Positions 47,201 through 59,500 of a stretch of 64,000 bases of DNA are shown one piece after another (position 1 is the first letter of the stretch; each line of letters begins with the position of its first letter). Position numbers and translations under genes: made by a program. Under the pieces are notes generated by a model that saw only the letters and a program-made list of their open reading frames with translations, was not told where the DNA came from and did no database searches. Location: assembly GCA_905250125.1 (NCBI GenBank), contig CAJNOL010000885.1:1-64000 (forward strand), given 5' to 3'. Origin of the DNA: Rotaria sordida (lineage: Eukaryota > Rotifera > Eurotatoria > Philodinida > Philodinidae).

Positions 47201-49340
47201 GACTTTTTAGCTGTTGATGAACATAGTGGCGTTACTGAAAATTTGAAAATTAGAAAAAAAAAGAAGTACGAAATTTAACAGTTGTTTTTACCATTGAGGT
47301 TTGGTGTTGATGGACTTAATATAGATTTATCAGTTGTTTTAAGTAAATCTATGACCAAAAACAATGAAAATAACGGATGTCACAGATTAAACGAGATATA
47401 ATCATTTTCTTTGTTGTGAACACTTTCTTAACGTCGTTCTATGCTCATTCGATAGGGAATTTTTCACCCTATAAGAATATGAACTTTCATTTTTCAAACA
47501 ACCTATTCTTGTGAGAGAAAAATAGAAAAGATTAACACTTCCTCAATCATCCAACTGCAATTTTCTGCAGATATCTATCGATTTGTGTAAGCATTTGCTC
47601 ATGAAGATCGATCCTAAAAGTATAACATTTAGCATCAATCGATAGAGAAGTTTGTGTTCTCTGCTTCTACGATCTTTTGAAAGTTCCTGGTCCTATCATT
47701 TAGAAGAAAAAAAGCATTGAACCAACACCTATTGATATTTTTGAGTACAGTTTGGAAAATCATATTTTCAAAAGTGAGACTTGCTTCATAAAACGTTTAT
47801 TCTCATACCGTTCAATGTAGAATTTAATTCTGAATAGAATGATGCGACTCTTAAGTTGAAGATTAAAAACGATAAAGTTATCTTGAATTAGAAAGGAACA
47901 ATCATATAATCCTAATAGAAAATATTTGTTTTAAATGTTTTTACATGTTATTACCTCAATTTCTTTTTCTTGCAATAGTTCTAAAATTCTGAAATATACA
48001 TCAAAGGATGAAGGCTTATAAGAGATTTTACGGCATATTTGAAATTACAGATGAACTTTTGTTAACAATGTTGCATTATTTTTTCGTTTTTTTTTTGGCT
48101 ATTGCAGTTGGACGATTGAGAAGATGTTAATCGTCTCCATTTCGCTGTCGCAAGAAAAGGTTGTTTAAAAACGAAAGTCCACATTTTTGTAGAACGAAAA
48201 ATTCTCGACCAAATGATCATAGAACTAACGAAGAACGTGCCTGAACTGACACTCGACATTTGAGCTCATATTGGGTTCACAAAGAGGTCTCAATAAGGCC
48301 AAAAAGAATCCTAAAAGGGTTCATCCTCATGAGCCTCTGGAACTGAGTTATGACCGTTCCACTGAATTTTTATATCATATCTACCGAAAAATCAAATAAC
48401 AGAATTTCGACCTGAGTTTTTATCCATAGATAAGTCTGATGATAGGCTTGGAAATATTCTGAAAATTTCAGCCGAAAACAATATTTCCTTGTCGAAATAT
48501 TGAATTTCAAAAAATGGTCGTTTAACACAAAAATTGAGTTTACCTGAAAATTCAATATCATAACAAAGGCATATTCTTTTTTGCTGAAACTTTCAAGATA
48601 TTGCCAGAGTTGTCAGACCTATCTATGAACGAAATTTCAGATAGAAATCCTATTATTTAATTTTTAGCTAAACATTCAAATCAGGATCGAAAATTCAGTA
48701 AAGCAGTCATAACTCGGCTGCAAAGAATCATGTGCACAAACTCTTTTAAGATTTTCTAGTGTTACCAAAATCTTCTTGCGAACCCAATATGAGTTTAAAC
48801 GGCGGGTATTAGGTCAGGTAGTTCTGAAAATGTATCGAAATATTTCAGCAAACAAAAAGAAAATGATTTTGTCTCATCTAATTTGCGCCATCCCTATTAA
48901 TGATAATAAATTCTATTTGATTACTATTCAAACGTCGAAATGGATTTGAAAAACTAAATGAAGGTGGTGTTGATATTGGTACATTTGATGTTTGAATTTC
49001 TTGATTTTGTTGTCGTTCATTAAAACTAGCTGTTGTCCGTTTTGATATTCTTCTCATTACTTGACTCGATTTTTGTTTATCATTAATATCATATTCTTGA
49101 TCAGTTGTTAATTTAATTTCATCAACATGTACAATATATAACAATGTTTCTGTATAAACTAAATCAATTGAGAATAGATAAATATAAAATCAATTCTTAA
49201 AACTTACCATTATTTTCATCTGCTGAACTTGAACTACTACTTTTATTACTTAAACGATCCGTTGATGAAGTTAATTTATTATTTGTTGTATAGGAATTGT
49301 TATTAGTATTATTAAGAAAACGACGAACTTTTGGCAACAT
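44235..49340 (-). CDS. filamin-type Ig-repeat protein without actin-binding domain (12 exons)
   Basis: Exons in transcription order: 49340-49208, 49158-48925, 47348-47292, 47234-47037, 46976-46839, 46786-46638, 46587-46464, 45410-45243, 45048-44918, 44863-44767, 44715-44509 and 44440-44235. Phases agree, giving 613 residues. The first 185 residues are low-complexity and charged. Four filamin repeats follow: one from SGPGLKDGFV to IDGSPYHLSL, a divergent second ending IDNPCRLTV, a third with GPSTVFLDA and IQGSPFICHV, and a fourth from FGTGLYE with a long insertion to HVPGSPYLVLVE at the very C-terminus. GSP(F/Y) motifs mark the last strand of each well-kept repeat. Filamin repeats are protein-binding Ig folds. 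No CH domains, B-box or NHL repeats are seen, so this is neither a full filamin nor a TRIM protein. One intron hosts tRNA-Ser, another (47349-48924) a fold-back element. Confidence 0.85.
45152..45233 (-). tRNA. trnS-AGA: tRNA-Ser(AGA)
   Basis: An 82-nt class II tRNA. The acceptor stem GCTGCGA pairs with TCGTAGC with one G-T wobble, and a G discriminator follows. The D-arm region has TGGCCGAGTGG (box A). The anticodon stem GTTGGA/TCCAAT encloses CTAGAAA, giving anticodon AGA, which reads UCU (and UCC as inosine). The long variable arm has a GGGA/TCCC stem, and the T arm contains GGTTCGAACC (box B). No intron and no encoded CCA. A run of T follows at once on the - strand, serving as the Pol III terminator. 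It lies inside, and on the same strand as, an intron of the filamin-repeat gene; its 5' end is only 9 nt after the 5' splice site. Confidence 0.96.
45420..46460. other. long filamin-gene intron, nothing recognised
   Basis: About 1 kb intron between exons 46464 and 45410. The + strand frames at 45788-46304 have no domain. No convincing inverted repeat was found. Confidence 0.4.
48255..48812. repeat. long imperfect inverted repeat in a filamin-gene intron
   Basis: CTCATATTGGGTTC near 48264 is mirrored by GAACCCAATATGAG near 48781. GAGTTATGACCG (about 48342) is mirrored by CGGCTGC-adjacent AGTCATAACTC (about 48702). Further inside, ATAGATAAGTCTGA and its counterpart TCAGACCTATCTAT pair, with a centre near 48535. 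Arms of about 275 bp, visibly diverged. Confidence 0.8.
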
Positions 49341-49586
49341 TATACTGTTAAATAAATTTTGTAAAAAAAGAAGTCAAGATCTGAACAAAATAAAGTTAGA
49401 AAAGAAAAGAATTGTTCTTATTTATAGTAAAGTTTTTATTTAATTGGATTAAATAGTTTCGATGTATATCGAAAATTTCTTTCTCAATAGAGGACGCTAA
49501 AGTATAAAAATATTTCCAAACAAGGTGTTTCCAACAGTTCTTTATTTACTATGGCAAGAAAATTCTCAAAAAATAAAAATTAACAA
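49341..49586. promoter_or_regulatory. short bidirectional intergenic spacer
   Basis: Only 246 bp separate the divergent start codons of the filamin-repeat gene (-) and CFAP36 (+), so both promoters and 5' leaders must lie here or overlap. No TATA box can be assigned with confidence. Confidence 0.45.
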
Positions 49587-50590
49587 ATGGCGTCTAATGA
49601 AGAAAGTTGGATATATGATATAATCAATGATTTTATCCATTCATCAATTTGGTTATCACCAATTCAAACATTTATCGATACAAATTGTGCTTGTTTTGAT
49701 TATGATGATGATGATTATCAATTATCATTATCTTCACTCAATGAACAAAAAGAAATATATAAACAATATCAAAATTTAGCTGATTCATTACTAACTAGTC
49801 TTAGTGAAGATCTTAAATTAGATATAAATCAAGTAAAAAATTCTTATCAAAAAAATAATTCAATAACAATTGATGAATCTTATGAACAATTATATTCAAT
49901 AAATGATTTTGATTTATTTACAGAAATGATGAAAAGAAAAAATTTAATTCTTCAATTACAAGCATTAGTTAATTTACAATTAGAATGTGGTATATTAAAA
50001 CAAACAGATACGAATGATGATCGAGTTTTACAATTATTATTAAAAGCAACTTCATCATCAACAAGTAAAACATCGACAGAAAATTCTTCAACAGCTTCAT
50101 CGAATGTAACACAAAACGACAGAATTGGAATGAATTCTGATAAACATCAACAATTTCAATTAAATGAGGCCAAGGTTTTTTTTTTATGTCTTTTTATTTT
50201 AATTTTAAATAAAATGTTTTTCTTTTGTTATAGTCAACTATTGAACCTAAAACAATTGATTCAGTATCTGAAGAAATTCTTCGTGAAAAATTAAAAGAAT
50301 TAACAATAAGTACAACATCATCCATTGATGATGAAACTGCATCAATTATGTCATCAAGACAAAATTTTCTTAAAAAACAACGTGATTTAATTATTAGACA
50401 ACAACATAATCAACGTTTTCGAGAATTAGAAAAAGAAAGTAGTCATATTCGACCACAATCAGCTGCTAATGTTGCACGAAAAGCAATGGAAACAACAAAT
50501 AAACCAGAACAAAAAATATCTAATGATGAATTAGAAAAACGACGAGCTATGGCAGCAAAACTTCGACGAGAAGTAGTTGATAAACGATGA
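49587..50590 (+). CDS. CFAP36: cilia- and flagella-associated protein 36 (two exons)
   Basis: Exons 49587-50174 and 50234-50590 join in phase to 314 residues, close to the family length. CFAP36 (CCDC104/BARTL1) binds the ciliary GTPase ARL3 through its N-terminal BART-like domain. That domain occupies about residues 5-125: WIYDIINDFIHSSIWLSPI, FIDTNCACFDYDD, an acidic Tyr-containing helix, and DFDLFTEMMKRKNLILQLQA, the best-kept family block. An acidic and Ser/Thr-rich middle follows. The C-terminal third is a basic coiled coil with NFLKKQRDLIIRQQ and RRAMAAKLRREVV, as in relatives. AATAAA near 50680 may be the poly(A) signal. Divergent from the filamin-repeat gene. Confidence 0.92.
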
Positions 50591-51229
50591 AATTTTCTTT
50601 TTTTTTTTAAATATGTGCAAATTAAAGTCGTTTTACAAGATATTATAAATCCAGTCGCTTTCCGTGTTCTTTTGTTGCAATAAAATCGCTTATTTGTTGC
50701 TTTCTATCAATGGCTCAACGTTTTTTTTCTTTTATTTCGTACATGTGAAACAATTTTCTTTTGTGGTTATTTCAAGATTCATTTTTTTTCAAAATTAATT
50801 GTAATAGTAATTTATTGAAAAGAAATATGAAGATAAGTTATGAGGTAGTCTCGAAGTATCTATTACAAATTTTTTTTTTTCAGCTGTATTGTTGTAATAC
50901 CCATTTATAATTGTTTTCTATATAGTACTAGTGTCGTAGTGCTTGTCATTTGTGTCTTAGTGAACGAAATAAAATATTTCTTCTATCAATTTATCCTATA
51001 TTGTGTATATATCTGTGATGGTAGGAAATAGTAAAACAATTTTTTGATTTTTGTTTTCGATCTTTGCTAGAAAATAATATTTAAAAAAGAAAAAAAAATG
51101 TTCACTACTCAATGTTTTTGATCAATATTAGTCAGTATGTACCAAATCTTGATTGTGATCTTATTTATCTTTCTATTTCAATGAGTAGTATATGTAACAT
51201 GAGTACTTGCAAGTTGTGTTGATATTAAA

Positions 51230-51560
51230 CCCAAATTTAGATTCATCAATATCTACATCAAGTTAATCCAATATTTCTATTTGAAATACTAATGGTACTA
51301 TTGTGAATTAATTTTCATTTGAATTAATTATATCATTTGTTATTGATGGTAACATATCCTCTTCATCATAATTGACATATTCACAACCTTGTGCATGAAT
51401 TGTATAAGAATTTTTCATACGATTAGTCATATATTCCAACATCAAAACCGATCCAAAACTTTTCAGATTTTGCTCGTATGTGTTGAATTAGAGTATCAAT
51501 TATTGTAACACAGTAGTCTTAGCTCATTAGCAAGCTTCACGTAATAGTTCTAGAGAAAGG
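51230..51560 (-). pseudogene. frameshifted gene remnant, family unknown
   Basis: Reading leftwards, a frame giving TLIQHIRAKSEKFWIGFDV (about 51500-51445) runs into a stop, while the next frame continues with MTNRMKNSYTIHAQGCEY and NYDEEDMLP to a TAA near 51308. A further short piece LDVDIDESKFGFN occurs near 51270-51230. The amino-acid composition looks coding but the frame is broken. I do not recognise the family. Confidence 0.35.
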
Positions 51561-51599
51561 AAGTTACTATGACGCTGTAATAAGCTAGTAACTTTGTAC

Positions 51600-52045
51600 C
51601 GCTTGAAAAGAAAGTAAGGCTTACCGATCATTTATTGAAACTTTCAATCTGATTTTTTTGCTGGTCGAGGAAAGGATATTCAGTGAAAATAAAGGTAATT
51701 GATAAAACTAGATTGGTAATGTTTCTGGTTGAGCAATCCGACTGTATACAGGGTTCCTCAAAATTTATGAAGTAAGTTTTGTCGGACATCGATAATTGGT
51801 TGTCAGTGATTTTAGTCGAGCTTTGCAAAAATTTGTTGACTAGTAAAATAGACTTCTTCTAACCGAAACAATAGCACAGAAAAATACTGAAACACGATCA
51901 AAACATTCGTGTTACCCGATCTCGAATATCTCCAATCAAATCTTATCAATCACCTTTATTTCCATAGAATAGCATTTCTCGAGCGAAAAAAGCCAAACGA
52001 AAAGTTTCACTAGATGATGGGCAGATCTTGAATTCCACGGATTTT
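51600..52045. repeat. long imperfect inverted repeat (fold-back)
   Basis: GAAAATAAAGGTAATTGATAA near 51685 is mirrored by TTATCAATCACCTTTATTTCC near 51945, and TTTTTTGCTGGTCGAG near 51654 by CTCGAGCGAAAAAAG near 51978. Outer blocks CATTTATTGAAACTTT and AAAGTTTCACTAGATG pair too. Centre near 51820, arms about 200 bp. Confidence 0.75.
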
Positions 52046-53590
52046 ACTAAACTGCGCGAATCAGATTGTTTATTCGAAACTTACAAACCGGTCCACTCTA
52101 CTGCATGATGAAAAAACGTCAATTTTTATCGGTTATATTGAATCGCAAAGAATCAGATCGTTCATACTATTTTATAAACCATCCGAAACCGGAGTTTTGA
52201 ACGTTTTACACAAACTGAATAAAATGTCTGAGTTTCCCGATTTAATATAATCGGATAAAGCTGAGGTTCCGGTAACTACAATTTACTGCGCTTTTTCTTC
52301 CAAAGAATTTTTCTTATTGAGCTAATAAAAGAAAAAACAAACAAACAAAAGTAGAGATACAATATAAAAGAAATCGAACAATGTTATCAAAAAACAAAGA
52401 AAAAGTGAATATTATCGAACACAGAATGTACCGTTTCACTTTGATTTACTTTATTAAGAAACCGAGAATAATACAAATATGTTTCAATTCTTCTCTTCTT
52501 CACACACTTCTGTTTTATATCTTTCATTCTTGTTATATTTATTAAATTGGGACAAACTTGTTGACTACGAAGCTCGACTTTGACTGAGAATTTTTATTCA
52601 CGCAGTTTCAGTTCCAATTGTGACGTTAGACAAAGAAATCTTTTCGATTTCAATGCCATTAACTGTTATTGTGTAGCTCCGACTCTGACTGTAACAGAGG
52701 CATAGTTGAAATAGGATTTTGATATTCAATACAGATTTCTACATACCAGTCGACAACATGTTTTTTTGTTTTGTTGTATTCTTGTTTATTGTTTCAAAAA
52801 GAAATCTGATGATTTTTTAATATAAATATATCATTAGAAAACTATATTAAAGAAAGGCAGTATGAAAATATCACATTACATTAAGTTTGACAATGAAAAA
52901 TTGGAAATCTTATTGAAAACATCGATCAGTCATAAAATAAAATTTAATCTATAGACCAAATATTATATACTTCCTACTGCTTTCGATGTAGTCATTCACT
53001 CGATTATAGATTAAAATTTATTTCTAATTTATGCTATAAAGAAAACATATTTTACAATTGTCTTCGTAAATCTAATCAGATTACTCAAATATTCTATATT
53101 TCATTTTTATATTTCTTTTATTTTTGAATAAATGATTTCATCACTATTAATACATAAAAAAGCAACAGTATTTTTTTAATAATATTAATCATTACTATCA
53201 TTTCGAAATCAATCATCAATTGTTAATAAATATGTGATACAAAGATGATGAGAAATGTCCAAGCATTATACATAGATATGTATGACTTTAAAAATGAATA
53301 TGATATTTGTCAATAGTCGTACAATTTTAATTTCAAATCGAATTAAAAACAAAAAAGAAAAATCTATTCTTCTATTTAAATATTTTTCTCTTTCTACTGT
53401 AATCAAATATTATTTGATCTATCTACTTGTTGCACATAGTTAGCTAGTGATATCTACCGACAATGGCGTTTTGAATTATGTCGAGGTTCGTTGCCTAGCA
53501 TTCTTCAATATTAAATGGTTGTTGTAAACTTCTGTTTTAAAGATAATAGTGTAATCGGATTCTTGTCTAAATTGACTATTGATAAAAGTA
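52046..53590. other. intergenic upstream of TTLL7
   Basis: AT-rich. No gene was recognised. The TTLL7 promoter is expected near the right end. Confidence 0.4.
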
Positions 53591-56500
53591 ATGCTTCGTT
53601 CACCAAATAATCGTTTTAATTATCGTCAAACACCATCGAGTATTGGGAATTATAATGCATTAAATGAACTCGTAATGAAATCATCAAGTCCTCGAACATC
53701 AGGTCATTCACTAATGACACAAAATGATAAATGGAATGATGACAATCGAACATTACGAAAATTACTTGTTGATCAACCATTAAATCCTTCTCAATCTCGA
53801 TCACGAACATTAGAGAAATTACTTGGTGATCAACCATTAAATCCTTCTCAATCTCTATCACGATCATCAAATGTTGCCTCATTAAAATCAATAATTATCG
53901 AAGGACAATGGAAATATCGAGGACATGACGACGATCGTCTTCGACTTAAAACAATGGGTATTGAAAATTTAGTTGCTATTTGTCATGATATTATGAACGT
54001 AACATTTAAATCAACTAGTGAAGAACAAAAAAAACGAAGAAAATCTCTATCAACAAATTTTCGATGGCCAATAGTAAAACTTGATGAATTTAACAAATTA
54101 ACTAAAGTTGATAAGGCATCTTTAAATCGTGCTCGTCTGCTTAATCTTATGACAATTGTGTATGAAGCTACCACAACAAATACTTCAAGATCTCAACTTG
54201 TTCGTATTTGGCGTGAAGCTTCTCGTCCTTCCAAATCATCTCAATCTCAACTTCAACCATTAATATCTTATGAACAGGCTTTTCGACATTTAATTCGTAA
54301 ACCTAATAATCACTTACTTGAAATAGCACTGCATGCTTCTTTAATAAGTACTCATAATCAATCTGATTTACAACGATTAGGTGAAAAATTAGGTGTTAAA
54401 AGAAATCAGTTTGATATGGATTCAATTCGACATTCAACAAAAGCTTTTCAAAATCTAATTAAATTATTACGTGAACTAAATTTAAAACAAAAACAAGAAC
54501 TAAAAAATATTGATACAAAGAGACTACCATATAAACCAAAAAAGAAACAAGATCTATATGCAAATGTTGCGGGTACAAGGTTCCGTCTAAGTAAGTCAAT
54601 TTTTTCTTTAAGTAATTTTAAGAGAAGAACATTGTTCTTCTCTTCTCTATCAAATTCGATTGAAAACATAATTACATAAAATAATCTATTGTTGTTTGAT
54701 AATAATTAATTGTTAGTTTTCGACTGATTGAATTCACATCAACTGTTGGATATATAATATTCTATAAATTCAGTAGATTCAAAATCAATTCTTGAGTGAA
54801 TGAAATGTCCATGAAAATAATATTGGAGATAACATCCTTCTAGCTATAGGAAGAGAATAGTTATACAGTTGTTGTTTATATAGAAAATATAAAGAATTCG
54901 AATGAAAAGCAAAAAAAGGTAATCGTCATTGATTATACGTGGTAAAAAGTATATCTGTATAAATTGAGTTATGTTTTTCGGCATATATCATGGTGAAGAA
55001 AAATGTCGATTGACTTATGAAATCATCAATATGGAACTAATGAGTCCACATATATTAACATCTATTTTACTTTTGATTTCAACGTACTACATTTTGTCAT
55101 AAATAAGCTTGGAATTAGAAACAAAATTAAAACAAGGATTCATGTTTTCGGTAATTAGTTGTTCGTAATAAAACATGTGACGCTGCATATCTTTTTTTGA
55201 GAAGATAGACATCAAGCAAAAGATTATTATGTTGAAATGCATTGAAATTTTATTGCTTAAATTTTAGTTCGTCAAGCTGTTGAAACGTCTGGTTTTTCCA
55301 TAAGTCCAGATCATGATTTTACTTGCAATCTTTTGTGGAACGATTCATTAATTTCTATGGATATTGTATCAGCACTTAAACCTTATCAAAAAGTAAATCA
55401 TTTTCCAACAATGAATGAAATATCACGTAAAGATCTATTAGCTGCAAATTATGACAGGTATATTTTATTCATTGAATTGTTCATTATTAAATATTAATCA
55501 TCTTTTTTTTACTCCAGATTATCAAATTTTGCTCCTAAGGAATATAATTTTGCTCCGAAAACATGGATATTACCAAAGGAATATAATTTATGGTATTCAT
55601 ATGCATCGAATGAACCAAAAAAAGATCCAACTATTTACATTGTGAAACCAATTAATGCAGCAATGGGACAAGGGTTAAATTCTTTCAGAGTTTCTATTCT
55701 TTTCTATTAAAAAAATATTTTATTATACAGAATTTCAATCTGTTGTGATTATAAACGGATTCAATCCATGGATAATTACATCATTCAAGAATACATACGA
55801 GAACCTTATTTAATAGAGGGTTTTAAATTTGGTACAATTTCTTTATCATTAAATATTTTTGAAATACTTTTTTTGTTATTATTAAGATATTCGCATATAT
55901 GCTTTAATAACTTCCTGTGATCCACTACGTGTATTTATATTTAATAATGGTCTTGTTCGTATTAGTTCGAAAAAATATAAAATACCTAATTCGAAAAACG
56001 CAGTATGTTCAATGTTTCAATCATTCATTTTTATATACAAATAAAAATGTTTTTTGTTTTTGTTTAGTTTAATCTTTCTATGCATTTAACAAATTATTTA
56101 ATTGATGAAAATGATATGGATGATGATTTCGATACAGATAATGGAAAAATCCATTCACTGGAATTTTTATTTGAATATTTAAAAAAACAAAACCAAGATG
56201 TCAATAAATTATGGAAAGAAATACAAGTAAAAGAAATATTTAAAAATCAATAACTAAATATAATTTTTCATTTTATTTTAAGAATATTGTAATAAAAACA
56301 ATATTTCTTGCTGAACCACATATATTAACAACTTATCGAATGTGTCGTCCAGGAATATTACCAACAAGTGAAAGTGTTTGTTTTGAATTACTTGGTTTTG
56401 ATATATTAATTGATAAAAAATTAAAACCATGGGTCATTGAGGTATGTTTGCAAACGATAGGTATGCATAAGGAACATTTTTAGACTATCCTTAGTTTTCC

Positions 56501-59500
56501 TTCATTCATAGTTTATCTAATGTTGAGTTTCATAAGGAATGGTTCGGTAACAAAATAATGCAATTTGTCAACGACCAAAACCCTTTATTGTTCAAACTAT
56601 TGATAGACACGTTTGTATCATAAATGAATAAATTATGCATGGGACAGTGATTCGTGCAAATTTTCCCACACTAAGGCATTTTTGATTGGACCCTGATGAA
56701 GACCGCAGCTGAATTTTTCGAGAAAAAAGAAGTGCACCACAAAACTTTGAAACACATATAAGTCGATTTAGTTTTTTATGCTGATTCAAAGTGTGTTATT
56801 ACTTGTAACTAAAAGTCTACTTTTTCCAATCAAAACCTGTTAAAGAAAAGTGAAATATGCAAAACAAAAATGTTGTTTAAACGAAACCGAAGTCGTCTTA
56901 TTTAACAAAGACTATCTCTAAAAAAAATCGAAAAGCATCTGTTTTTGTAGTCCTTCTTCCGACAGTTCAAAATCAATCAAAATCTCATACTATTTTTTTT
57001 CATTTCTCGAGATATAGAGAAAATAGTGAGCAGAAATGATAATATAATTATATGATTTTCGTGTTCATTTAGAGCACTATTTATGAAATTACTCTGCAAC
57101 ACTCAACTATTCGATCTGAATATTTTACTAGACATAAACTATAAAATAGATAATTGATTGACATAGTTTTCAGTTGGAAACGCTTTAGTATGGGGAAAAT
57201 TTACGCAAGTCATCGTTCTATGTATGAATCATCCATTTATGGTATAAAGGTGTATATCAATAATTTGAGCAATGAAGTGTCTTAATCATTGAGAAATTGC
57301 TTTATTTTGTTATCAAACGATTAAAAGTGAAATTCGACATTATGTAAATCATGAATGAAAAGAAACTGAGAATGGCCCAAAAAATGACCATTATGCGTCT
57401 CTGTCCTTTCTTAATCGATGTTTTTTTTTTCTATTGAAATAATTTAAAATAGGTTAATCGTTGTCCAAGTTTTGATGTTAACCGACAAATTGAATTTGAT
57501 ATTAAAATTAAATTATTATATGAAACATTTGATTTACTTCGTTTTCGAGTATCTGATCGAAAGAAAAGTATTGCTATTGAAAAAATTGAAGCACAACGTC
57601 GATTGTATTCAAATATAGGAAAAGATAAAAATGATCAAACTAATGAATTAAATAAAATGGTATAAATATATTCTTATTTAAAATTTTTATTTTAATGTTT
57701 TTGTTTTCAAATAGAAAGAAATTTTATATCTTTTTCGACGAGAAAAAGAACGTGAAAATTTTGAAAATCGTCATTCAGGTGGTTTTGTACGTTTGTTTCC
57801 AGTTAATGATCAAAATCGAATGAATGAACTAATGAATATTTTAACAAAATGTTTTCAAGTTTTATATACAAATAAAAATGATTCATCATGGACTATGAAA
57901 TATTATCATCAATATGATGAAGAAGAAATATTAAATATGATAACTCGATTAGAAGATATTTATCAAAAAGATCAAAAAGAAAGTTCAAGATTAACTTATG
58001 TAAGACTTAATTTGAAACATTAAGTCATATTCGCGTACTTCCCATACAAAAAAATCCCTTAGGATTTGCTTAGTTAGTCTCCTATTCAATAATGTTGCTC
58101 GATGAATTTGTGCAAATTGTTATTTCCTTGATGATTTACATCGAACAATATTACGATTGTTAAGTTATTACCCTTATGAAAGAAGTCCTATAATTGATTA
58201 ATTGTTTTAGAGTCGGGGCAATGTGCGTAATGTAAACCTAACAAGTTATGAATATTCTGAAATCAAGTGGGACTTTTAGCTTATTGCTGCCGAGATACTG
58301 CATTTTGAGAGTTTTTATCAATCAAAGTCGTGACGCCCCTTATGAACATCGGAAAAAAGTGATTTTCGAATGTCAACTTTAAGTTTTGCACAAAGATAGA
58401 CCTTGAACGGAATAGTCTATTGTGAAAGTTTCAGATTTTTTCGTTCTTCCTATCTTGCGATACTGCTATGGTAAAAGCATGTCTTTTACATCGTTTATAT
58501 ACACTGGTAGATTTGCTGTTCTTATTTTAAGATAGGAGCAAATGAAAAGGCCTAACATTTTCACAATAAACTATTCTTTCTAAGGCCTATCTTCGTGAAA
58601 ATTTCAAGTCGAAATTCAAAAACTAGTTTGTTCAGTATTTCTAAGAAGTACCACGTCTTTCATTAAAAAATGCCATAACAATGTAGTATCTCGCCAGTAA
58701 TAAGCTAACAGATTGAACTCTTTTCATGTTAGTTATAAATCATGACGATCTACATGATGCGCATTGTTCCGACTCAAAGGGATTGATCAGTTGAGGAACT
58801 TCCCTTGTTACAGAGATATTGAACTATGTGAATACTATTTGTATTAGCGTATGAACTTGCCAGTTGGACATAGATTGCTCATCTATTCATATTAATTGTT
58901 TCAAATTTATCATAAAAATGAACGAAAAAAATATGTTTATTAGACAAAAACAATTCGAAGAGTATAGTCTCAAGAATATTAATTGCTGTTAATCTGCATA
59001 ACAATTGCATCGTGAATATTAGTCCAGTTGTGTATTGTCGAATAAACTTTTGCAGTATTTCTTAAGGAAAGACTTTTTTGATTTTCATCAACAAAATCTT
59101 GATGCAGTTCTTTAAAAATCTATATCTAAAATACTAAAATAATCAAATTATGATAAAAGTATTCTCCTTCATCTTCTGATAAAATACGATTAATTGATAG
59201 TGCACAAAATTATTGGAAAATATTGTCCTGGTATCTATTACTAAACTTCATTGAATAGTTTTGTTCGAAGTATTTTGTAGTGTTTCATGTTAGCAAGAGA
59301 CGAAAAAAGTTGAACTACAAGATGTCCGATTCTTTCGTCTTGAATATTTCAAAATAAAACCGATGAAAATTGGCTGATAACATTATTTCGAAGATGTTTG
59401 CTATGTTTGTACAAAACGATTTTGTCTATTTAGGCATCCAATAGTAGCCTTGAATTAAATCGTTTATCATCTTCGACTAGTTTTGTATTTGAAGCAAGTG

